The notes beneath the pieces were generated by a model, which saw only the letters and a program-made list of their open reading frames with translations, ran no database searches and was not told the DNA's origin. Source: Frankiales bacterium (GTDB lineage Bacteria; Actinomycetota; Actinomycetes; Mycobacteriales; Jatrophihabitantaceae). Taken from it: a stretch of 64,000 bases of DNA. The stretch covers positions 1 through 64,000 of the forward strand of contig JAOPUZ010000075.1 in the NCBI GenBank assembly GCA_025966315.1. The letters are read 5' to 3'. Positions 58,501-64,000 of the stretch are shown here, piece by piece (positions within the stretch are counted from its first letter, which is position 1; every line of letters begins with the position of its first letter). The position numbers and the translations under genes were made by a program.

Positions 58501-58646
58501 TCCGCGCATCAGCGCGGGAAATGATTAGAAAGGTCTTACGACGTGAGATATCCGCGCGTCAGCGCGGGAAATGATTGGAAAGGTCTTACGACGTGAGGCA
58601 TCCGCGCGTCAGCGCGGGAAATGATTGGAAAGGTCTTACGAGGTGA
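58501..58646. repeat. Three tandem 50-bp repeats, each with a CCGCGC-GTCA-GCGCGG hairpin
   Basis: Units at 58501-58550, 58551-58600 and 58601-58646. Units 1 and 2 differ at about five positions; units 2 and 3 at one or two over 41-46 bases. Each unit holds CCGCGC(A/G)TCAGCGCGG followed by GAAATGATT(A/G)GAAAGG and TCTTACGA. There are no variable spacers. The array sits 82 bases upstream of the binding-protein start. Confidence 0.95.
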
Positions 58647-58938
58647 CAGGCAGAGCGGCGATCAGCGACAGACTGCACTGCAAGTCTTCTTGAAGTCCAC
58701 GTAGCGACGCGCCACGAAAGGGACTGGAGGGGTCACGTCGATGAACATACGGGACCTGCGGCTCAGCGGTCAACTCGTCCCATTTGACCATCAAACCTCC
58801 GCGTAGGTCGATGCAGGTGCCTCATCCAAAAACGTCCGCTTAGCGGCGTGTCGGTGCGGGGTTCGCAGCAACGCTCGGTGTCGAGGCGATTGAGCACGTC
58901 ATTGCATCAATTCCCTTTCCCGGTAGGGGGAATCGACT

Positions 58939-59106
58939 CTGGCCCGCGAGCTGGTGGGTTGCTACCGCTACGACACCTGCTACCGCGACGACACCCAGGC
59001 CGAGCTGGTGAAGCTCACCGAACTCTGGGAACTGGACGCCGTGTTCACGAACTACTACCGTCCGCGGCCCGTGATCAAGAATGCCGGAAACGCCCGCTTG
59101 ACATAG
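58939..59106 (+). mobile_element. C-terminal relic of an integrase-type (DDE) transposase
   Basis: A 55-residue open frame without start: LARELVGCYRYDTCYRDDTQ, then ELVKLTELWELDAVFTNYYR. It resembles the region after the catalytic core of integrase-type transposases, where YDT...LxxLWxLxxxxxNxF is conserved. Stop TAG 59104-59106. No inverted repeats or upstream part remain. The family is only suggested, not proven. Confidence 0.4.
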
Positions 59107-59210
59107 CCGGCCTGCTGAAGTCTGACGCGGTTAGCTGAGCATGCTGAGAACGAGTGGTGGTCCGATGAAACGCACCCACAAATCCCGAAGGCCGGAAACT
59201 CGCGGCTTGA

Positions 59211-59260
59211 TGCCACCTAGTGCCACCTAGTGCCACCTAGTGCCACCTACTGCGACCTAA
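59211..59260. repeat. Five 10-bp tandem repeats, TGCCACCTAG
   Basis: TGCCACCTAG three times (59211-59240), then TGCCACCTAC and TGCGACCTAA. The last unit includes the stop codon of the minus-strand sulfatase gene (TAG, 59259-59257). Period 10 bp, about one helical turn. Confidence 0.9.
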
Positions 59261-60945
59261 TGCGGCGGCCGGGACGGCACCGGCACGGCCGGCTGCGGTC
59301 CGTAGGCGCTGAGGAACCGGTCGCGGAAGGCGTCCATCGGCCAGACCGGGGCTTGCGGATCGGGCAACAAGCCGTCCTGCCAGCCCCACGACGAGATCTG
59401 ATCCAGGACCTTCGGGTCGTGGGCGATGATCGAGATCGGTACGTCGTGACCGGACCCGGTACCGCTGACGATCGTGGCCGGCTGGTGATCGCCGAGCACG
59501 ACGAGCACCAGGTTGTCGTCGTGGGCGTTCTTAACGAACGACACCAGACTGCCCAGCGAGTACTGGATCGACTGGCCGTAGGCGGCCTTGACCTGGTCCG
59601 GGTGTCGCCAAACCACACTGGGGGACTGACCCTGGGCCGGCATACCGTCGAAAATCGAACCGTCGCCGACCTGGTTCCAATCGACCAGCCGGGGCAGCGG
59701 TGCCCATGGAGTGTGGGAGGACACCAGATCGATCTCGGCCATCACCGGGGCGTGCGGGGAGGCCAACTCCATCCGCTGGAAGGCGGACAGGATGTACTGG
59801 TCGGGCATGGAGGCATAGCTGAAGGCCGGCCCGGCGTAGCCGACGTTCCGGGCGTCGTAGACCTGGTCGTAGTGGTAGAAGGACGTTCCCTGGGGCCAGT
59901 CCTGGGTGTTGGACGGGACGTCACCGACCGTGCGCCAACCTGCGCGTTTGAACGCGTCGCTGAGGGTGAAGCGGCTGCTCGCGACGAGCTGGTTATAGCG
60001 CTGCTGGTTGTCTATCCACAGCCCTGACTGCAGCGTCGAATGGGCGAGCCAGCTGATCCCGCCGAACGTCGGGGACGTCAGGAACGCACTGCGTGAATCG
60101 AAGCCGGCGGCGCGCAGGCTGGCCGTGCCGGCGTTGAGGACGGCGTCGACCTGTGGCGCGAAGGCTGTGCCCTGAACCGCGACCCGGCCGTAGCTCTCGA
60201 CGAACGCGACGATTACGTCCTTACCGCGCAGCCCGGTGAGCAGATTCGCTCCGGCGGTGGTGCGGTACGGATCGTTGGACACCGCTGAAGCGAACATTCG
60301 CTGATCGCGCAGGCCGTCGCGCACCTGCTGGGCTTGGTCGTACGCCAGGGTGGCCGCACTTCGGGAGGCGATCGGCGTGCCGCTGATGGCCTGGATGCCG
60401 AGCCCGGCGCACAGCACCCAGACCACCGCGAGCGCGGTCACCGTCCGGGCGGACGCCGCGCGATGCCGGGCGGTGAGCCGGGTGAGGCGGATGACCGAGA
60501 ACGTGACCAGCACGAGGATGGCCACGACGAGCAATAGCACGCCGACCACCGCCACGTCGGCCCATCCGTATCCGATCGAGTCGCTCACCACGCCGACTGC
60601 GGGCCCGAAATTGCCCCAGTCGGTCACCGGGTTGAACGGCCGGTCCAGCTCGTCGAAGAAGCCCATATTCAGGATCTTCACGACGGTGATCAAGCCCAGC
60701 ACACCGCCGGCCGCCGCCGCCAGGATCCTTCTGGGACGCCCCGGCAGCACCAGGCCGACCGCGACGACGACGATCCCTTCCAGCGGGATCCGGACGAACG
60801 CGCCGGGCGTGAGCAGGCTGAGCCGATCCGGTGCGGTCAGCGCGAACCAGACCAGCAGGAACGCCAGCACCGTCACCGCCCGGCTCAGCCGAACCTGCTG
60901 GCTCAGCCGCCGGAAGGACGACTTGCGTAGCGGCGGCTTGCTCAT
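59257..60945 (-). CDS. Membrane sulfatase / LTA-synthase-like phosphotransferase
   Basis: 562 residues from ATG 60945. Four to five N-terminal membrane segments (about 22-205, e.g. RAVTVLAFLLVWFALTAPD), then an extracytoplasmic sulfatase-fold domain. KDVIVAFVESYGRVAVQGTA (about 240) contains the metal-binding Glu of LtaS-type enzymes (VxxxxES). TSPTFGGISWLAHSTLQSGL is at the position of the nucleophile region, where Thr or Ser is used. VLVVLGDHQPATIVSG supplies the late Asp-His. The ATG overlaps the CDP-alcohol phosphotransferase TGA by four bases, linking it to membrane lipid or head-group chemistry. Confidence 0.9.
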   Translation of the reverse strand: MSKPPLRKSSFRRLSQQVRLSRAVTVLAFLLVWFALTAPDRLSLLTPGAFVRIPLEGIVVVAVGLVLPGRPRRILAAAAGGVLGLITVVKILNMGFFDELDRPFNPVTDWGNFGPAVGVVSDSIGYGWADVAVVGVLLLVVAILVLVTFSVIRLTRLTARHRAASARTVTALAVVWVLCAGLGIQAISGTPIASRSAATLAYDQAQQVRDGLRDQRMFASAVSNDPYRTTAGANLLTGLRGKDVIVAFVESYGRVAVQGTAFAPQVDAVLNAGTASLRAAGFDSRSAFLTSPTFGGISWLAHSTLQSGLWIDNQQRYNQLVASSRFTLSDAFKRAGWRTVGDVPSNTQDWPQGTSFYHYDQVYDARNVGYAGPAFSYASMPDQYILSAFQRMELASPHAPVMAEIDLVSSHTPWAPLPRLVDWNQVGDGSIFDGMPAQGQSPSVVWRHPDQVKAAYGQSIQYSLGSLVSFVKNAHDDNLVLVVLGDHQPATIVSGTGSGHDVPISIIAHDPKVLDQISSWGWQDGLLPDPQAPVWPMDAFRDRFLSAYGPQPAVPVPSRPPH

Positions 60946-61739
60946 CCAGATCGATCGACACGTGCGGACAGCCCGGCAAGCGCTCGTTCGTGCGTGGGTG
61001 CAAGCAGTGCCACTGGCCGTTGGTTTGCACGCTTCGTAACGCTGACCCGGCGGCGCCCGAGCCACCAGACGTCGCGCCCGAACGATTCCGTGAGCAGGCC
61101 CAGTGCGATAGCCAGCGCGACGTCCATGATCGGCACCGGCAGCACGTCCGCGACGGCGATCGTGAGCACGATGCCTTGAATCGCCGTGACGGGTTTGCGC
61201 CAGTAGCGGGCCGGCAGCGATCGGCGCAGCCACGGCAACAGCCAGCCCGCGGCCACGAAGGCATAGCGTGCGGCCCCGATCACCAGCACCCACGGGCCGA
61301 GCGAGCGTGCGACGTACACACTGAGCGCGAAGATCAGGAACGCGTCGGTCTCCATGTCGAAGCGGGCGCCAAGCTCGGATGCCGTCCCGGTGCGTCGCGC
61401 GACCGAGCCGTCCACCGCGTCGAGTGCCAGCGCGATGGTCGCGAGTAAGACCATGGTTGTCACCGACACCGTGTGGACCGGACCCGGCCGGCTGACCCTG
61501 TCCGCGATCAGCGCCGCGGTGCCACCAGCCAGCGTGGCCCGGGTGAGCGTGACCCGATTGGCCGGTCCAAGGGCGCGCGCGGCGCTGCGGATCAGGCCGC
61601 GGTTGAGCAGCAGGTTCGTGATCAGTCCGCAGGCCGCGCCAACCAGCCAACCGGTCAGGCTCAGGCCGATCGAGCCGGCCAGCGCGCTGAGCAACAGCAG
61701 TTGGGCCGCCAGTCCGATGACTGGACCGCTTCGAACCAT
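60942..61739 (-). CDS. CDP-alcohol phosphatidyltransferase family protein
   Basis: 265 residues. The complete catalytic motif D107-x2-D110-G111-x2-A-R115-x8-G124-x3-D128-x3-D132 lies in DAVDGSVARRTGTASELGAR and following residues. Six or seven membrane helices. Enzymes of this family displace CMP from a CDP-alcohol to form phosphodiester lipids such as PI, PG or archaetidyl lipids. The N-terminal 50 residues add two extra helices. Coupled to the sulfatase-like gene and divergent from the dehydrogenase-pterin-glycosyltransferase genes. The acceptor is unknown. Confidence 0.93.
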   Translation of the reverse strand: MVRSGPVIGLAAQLLLLSALAGSIGLSLTGWLVGAACGLITNLLLNRGLIRSAARALGPANRVTLTRATLAGGTAALIADRVSRPGPVHTVSVTTMVLLATIALALDAVDGSVARRTGTASELGARFDMETDAFLIFALSVYVARSLGPWVLVIGAARYAFVAAGWLLPWLRRSLPARYWRKPVTAIQGIVLTIAVADVLPVPIMDVALAIALGLLTESFGRDVWWLGRRRVSVTKRANQRPVALLAPTHERALAGLSARVDRSG

Positions 61740-61763
61740 TGGAGGCCTACTTCCGTGTTTATG

Positions 61764-61780
61764 GTGTACAGCTGTTACAC
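61764..61780. promoter_or_regulatory. Operator-like dyad between divergent operons
   Basis: GTGTA-CAGCTGT-TACAC, 5-bp arms with a CAGCTG palindrome in the middle. It lies 25 bases from the phosphotransferase start and 62 from the dehydrogenase start, so one regulator could control both operons. Confidence 0.5.
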
Positions 61781-61841
61781 GAGAAATTCAGGAATGCGGT
61801 TCAAGACGCCGCTCAACTCGGGTCCGAGGAGGATGAGGCGG

Positions 61842-62822
61842 GTGCGGCGTGAGGCGCTTGCGTACTGGCTGCGCGAACCTGGCGTCGGTGAGATCCGGCC
61901 GGCGTCGCTGGCCGAGCCCGGTCCGGGTGACGTCCGGGTCCGCACCTGGTACAGCGGGATCAGCCGTGGGACCGAGACGCTCGTGCATCGCGGCGGGGTT
62001 CCGGCGAGCCAGTACGCGGTAATGCGCGCGCCGTTTCAGGACGGCGACTTTCCCGGGCCGGTCAAGTACGGCTACCTCAACGTCGGCGTGGTCGAGCAAG
62101 GACCGCCGGGACTACAAGGACGCACGGTGTTCTGCCTGTACCCGCACCAGACCGAGTACGTCGTACCGGCGACAGCGGTCCTGCTCGTACCGGCCGACGT
62201 GCCGCCGTCGCGGGCCGTGCTGGCCGGCACGGTGGAGACCGCGGTCAACGCGCTCTGGGACGCCGCGCCGCTGGTCGGTGATCGGATCGCGGTCGTCGGG
62301 GCCGGCATGGTCGGCTGCTGCGTTGCCCGATTGCTGGCGCGGTTCCCGGGCATCGAGGTCACGCTCGTCGATATCGATGGCGATCGAGCGGCGATTGCGT
62401 CGGCGCTCGGTGTGGACTTCGAATCGCCGGATGCGGCGGCCGGCGGTCGTGATCTCGTGGTGCATACGAGCGCAACCTCGGCCGGCTTGCAGCGGGCGCT
62501 GGATCTGCTCGGCCCCGAGGGCACCGTCGTCGATCTCAGCTGGTACGGCGATACCGACGTCACGCTCTCACTCGGCGGCGCTTTCCACTCCCAGCGCCTG
62601 GGGATCCGCGCGAGTCAGGTCGGTGCGGTCGCCCCCGCGCGTCGGGCCACCCGGACCATGACCGATCGGCTGGCGCTGGCGCTGGACCTGCTGCGCGATC
62701 CCGCGTTCGACGCGCTGCTGACCACCACCTCACCCTTCGCCGAACTGCCTGAGGTCATGGCCAGGATCGCGGCTGGCACGCTACCGACCCTCTGCCACAT
62801 AATCACCTACGGCGAAAGGTAA
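61842..62822 (+). CDS. Zinc-type alcohol dehydrogenase-like protein, BchC-like
   Basis: 326 residues from GTG 61842; GAGGAGG lies nine bases upstream. An ATG at 61833 sits too close to that site but is possible. N-terminal GroES-like fold: [20 protein letters not shown] (about 33-52), where most MDR enzymes have the catalytic Cys; no Cys is present there. NAD-binding motif [20 protein letters not shown] at about 148. The pattern is closest to BchC-like and ToxD-like proteins that act on tetrapyrrole or other ring side chains. Followed five bases later by the pterin-synthase-like gene. Confidence 0.88.
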   Translation: MRREALAYWLREPGVGEIRPASLAEPGPGDVRVRTWYSGISRGTETLVHRGGVPASQYAVMRAPFQDGDFPGPVKYGYLNVGVVEQGPPGLQGRTVFCLYPHQTEYVVPATAVLLVPADVPPSRAVLAGTVETAVNALWDAAPLVGDRIAVVGAGMVGCCVARLLARFPGIEVTLVDIDGDRAAIASALGVDFESPDAAAGGRDLVVHTSATSAGLQRALDLLGPEGTVVDLSWYGDTDVTLSLGGAFHSQRLGIRASQVGAVAPARRATRTMTDRLALALDLLRDPAFDALLTTTSPFAELPEVMARIAAGTLPTLCHIITYGER

Positions 62823-62827
62823 CTCTC

Positions 62828-63226
62828 GTGTTCAGTGTCACCGTCCGTGACCACATGATGGTCGCTCACAGCTTCCGCGGCGACGTGTTCGGTCCCGCCC
62901 AGCGCCTGCACGGCGCGACGTTCATCGTCGATGCCACCTTCAAGGGCGAGGCTCTCGACGAGGACGGCATCGTGGTCGACATCGGCCGAGCGTCCGAGGA
63001 ATTGCACGCCCTGGTCGGCGAGTTGACCTATCGCAACCTCGACGACGATCCCGCCTTCGCCGGCGTCAATACGTCCACCGAGGTACTGGCCAAGGCCATT
63101 GCCGACCGGCTGGCCGACCGGGTTCACGCCGGTGGTCTCGGGGAAGCGGCACGCAGGTTGGCTGGAATCGCGGTCACGCTGCACGAGTCGCACATCGCCT
63201 GGGCCAGCTACGAGCGGCCGCTATGA
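62828..63226 (+). CDS. 6-pyruvoyl-tetrahydropterin synthase / QueD-like protein with altered zinc site
   Basis: 132 residues from GTG 62828 (AAAGG eight bases upstream). The T-fold pattern is clear: [13 protein letters not shown] (His14), [20 protein letters not shown] (His28), [39 protein letters not shown] and [13 protein letters not shown]. QueD and PTPS use three zinc His in HxxxxxH...HGH and a catalytic Cys; here the second His of HGH is Ala and no Cys is present. The reaction may therefore differ from 6-carboxy- or 6-pyruvoyl-pterin synthesis. The TGA overlaps the glycosyltransferase ATG by four bases. Confidence 0.9.
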   Translation: MFSVTVRDHMMVAHSFRGDVFGPAQRLHGATFIVDATFKGEALDEDGIVVDIGRASEELHALVGELTYRNLDDDPAFAGVNTSTEVLAKAIADRLADRVHAGGLGEAARRLAGIAVTLHESHIAWASYERPL

Positions 63227-64000
63227 ACCCAGACCGAGCCGCGCCACCACAGCTACGACCTCGAGCGAAAACGGTCCATGTTGTCGTTCCCGATGGCATC
63301 GACGACCCGGCGCGGCCAAGTGGCGGCAACACCTACGACCGCCGGATCTGCCGGGAACTGCCCGCGACGGGTTGGCAGGTGTCCGAACACGCCGTGGCTG
63401 GCTCGTGGCCCTGGCCAGATCGGGCATCGGAACGGGCGCTCGGCCGGCACCTCGAGGGCATTCCGGACGGCGCGGTGGTGCTGATCGATGGCCTGATTGC
63501 CTCGACCGTTCCGGCGATCCTGGTGCCCGAGGCGCGCCGGCTGCCATTGGTCGTGCTGGTTCACATGCCCCTTGGCGCGGTCGCGAACGAACAGCTCCCG
63601 CCTGATCGGGTCACTGAATTTCGCAGCCGGGAATGCTCGGTCTTCGCCGCCGCCCGAGCCATCGTCACCACGAGTGGGTGGACGCGCGAACGGCTGCTGG
63701 AGCTGTACCCGTTGCGGCCGGCGACCGTGCACGTGGCTGAGCCCGGCACGGATGTCGCCGGCCTGGCGACGGGGACCACGGCCGGCGGCGATTTCCTTTG
63801 TGTGGCCGCGGTCATCCCGCAGAAAGGGCACCACGAGCTGCTGGCCGCGCTGGCGACGCTGGCGGACGTCCCGTGGCGTTGTGCGTTCGTCGGCACCCTC
63901 GACCGCGACCCGGAATTCGTCGAGCGGTTGCGCCGCCAAGCCGAGGCGGTGGGTATCAGCGACCGACTCAGCTTCGCCGGCCCGCTCATCGGGGACGCCC
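63223..64000 (+). CDS. GT4-family glycosyltransferase, 5' part
   Basis: 259 codons to the window edge; the start ATG 63223 overlaps the pterin-synthase-like stop (ATGA). N-terminal donor-independent domain: [20 protein letters not shown] followed by [16 protein letters not shown], where SGGNxY is the early Gly-rich loop of GT-B enzymes. [20 protein letters not shown] and [12 protein letters not shown] mark the linker. [20 protein letters not shown] starts the GT4 C-terminal domain (usual: VGRLxxxKG). The rest of the nucleotide-sugar site lies outside the window. Product could be a glycosylated pterin or related small molecule, inferred from context. Confidence 0.93.
   Translation, partial: MNPDRAAPPQLRPRAKTVHVVVPDGIDDPARPSGGNTYDRRICRELPATGWQVSEHAVAGSWPWPDRASERALGRHLEGIPDGAVVLIDGLIASTVPAILVPEARRLPLVVLVHMPLGAVANEQLPPDRVTEFRSRECSVFAAARAIVTTSGWTRERLLELYPLRPATVHVAEPGTDVAGLATGTTAGGDFLCVAAVIPQKGHHELLAALATLADVPWRCAFVGTLDRDPEFVERLRRQAEAVGISDRLSFAGPLIGDA

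Larger units (their letters stand above)
58420..59256. other. Upstream region of the organosulfur operon with tandem repeats and transposase relic
   Basis: 837 bases. From left to right: dyad CATGCCT-N10-AGGCATG (58458-58481), three 50-bp tandem repeats (58501-58646), an uncharacterised stretch (58650-58938), a transposase 3' relic (58939-59106), and the 10-bp repeat array at 59211-59260 that ends in the sulfatase stop codon. No intact gene is seen. Confidence 0.6.

Noticed and set aside
58501-58646. CRISPR array
   Set aside because: The hairpin CCGCGCGTCAGCGCGG followed by GAAATGATT recalls type I-E repeats, but the 50-bp period leaves only about 21 bases between hairpin units and these are nearly identical, not unique spacers. 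No cas genes are present.
60946-61650. N-terminal extension of the sulfatase-like protein to 61650
   Set aside because: This part overlaps the CDP-alcohol phosphotransferase gene, whose catalytic motif is complete; the true sulfatase start is the ATG overlapping its stop at 60945.
61473-61832. Upstream extension of the BchC-like dehydrogenase
   Set aside because: Arg/Gln/Asp-rich and antisense to the phosphotransferase; the family N-terminus and ribosome-binding site fit 61842.
1-64000. tRNA or rRNA genes
   Set aside because: I looked for T-loop-like GGTTCGAATCC strings with matching acceptor stems and rRNA landmarks and found none; a covariance-model scan would be decisive.

Overview
The window is high-GC, densely packed DNA from an actinomycete. 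The supporting evidence is strong G/C bias at third codon positions, many GTG starts, ATGA/TGATG gene overlaps, an ANTAR-domain protein, DUF1206 and DUF6458 membrane proteins, LLM-class flavin oxidoreductases, NarL-type two-component parts and a second FtsH. I see no rRNA, tRNA, CRISPR array or complete insertion sequence. The genus cannot be fixed from the sequence alone.

Layout. 1-191 is the 3' end of a RibD/DHFR-like reductase, followed by a broken AbiEi/AbiEii toxin-antitoxin pair (203-982). 1004-5330 is a signalling locus in which a NarL-type response regulator and a stand-alone receiver protein each occur twice. 5370-11099 is a four-gene minus-strand operon: FAD oxidoreductase, hydantoinase A, a protein of unknown function and a permease. 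11370-15505 is a cytochrome bd operon (cydA-B-D-C) in advanced decay, with large internal deletions and several frameshifts. It is followed by an intact catalase, a glutamyl-tRNA reductase (hemA) and an MFS exporter. 20138-24670 holds two paralogous double-GAF histidine kinases either side of a secreted DUF5666-like protein.

25144-35173 is an accessory stretch of small oxidoreductases with their own regulators: an aldo/keto reductase with a 40-residue protein behind it, LLM oxidoreductase plus hemerythrin, SDR/TetR, LysR/SDR, and a DrrAB-like ABC exporter with a TetR regulator. Several of these have visible operators. 35237-35669 is a hipA toxin remnant. 36085-44847 holds ftsH, a periplasmic-type binding protein without a signal peptide, GAF-ANTAR, ChaB, DUF6458, DUF1206, a phospholipase D-like protein and a VanX-like lipoprotein. 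44852-49223 holds a sigma factor/methylguanine methyltransferase pair and an arsR(truncated)-SRPBCC-beta-lactamase-SnoaL group.

49564-53153 is a secreted S53 peptidase divergent from an MFS exporter. 53354-58419 is an organosulfur operon (binding protein, ATPase, permease, flavin monooxygenase, TauD dioxygenase). Three 50-bp tandem repeats lie in its upstream region. 59257-64000 is a divergent group: LTA-synthase-like sulfatase and CDP-alcohol phosphotransferase on minus; BchC-like dehydrogenase, 6-pyruvoyl-tetrahydropterin-synthase-like protein and a GT4 glycosyltransferase on plus. I consider it the best candidate here for an undescribed pathway.

A recurring theme is gene decay. The abiE, cyd, MATE, hipA, VOC, Ig-domain, arsR and transposase remnants all sit beside intact neighbours, so the window looks like a region of repeated gain and loss rather than a conserved core.
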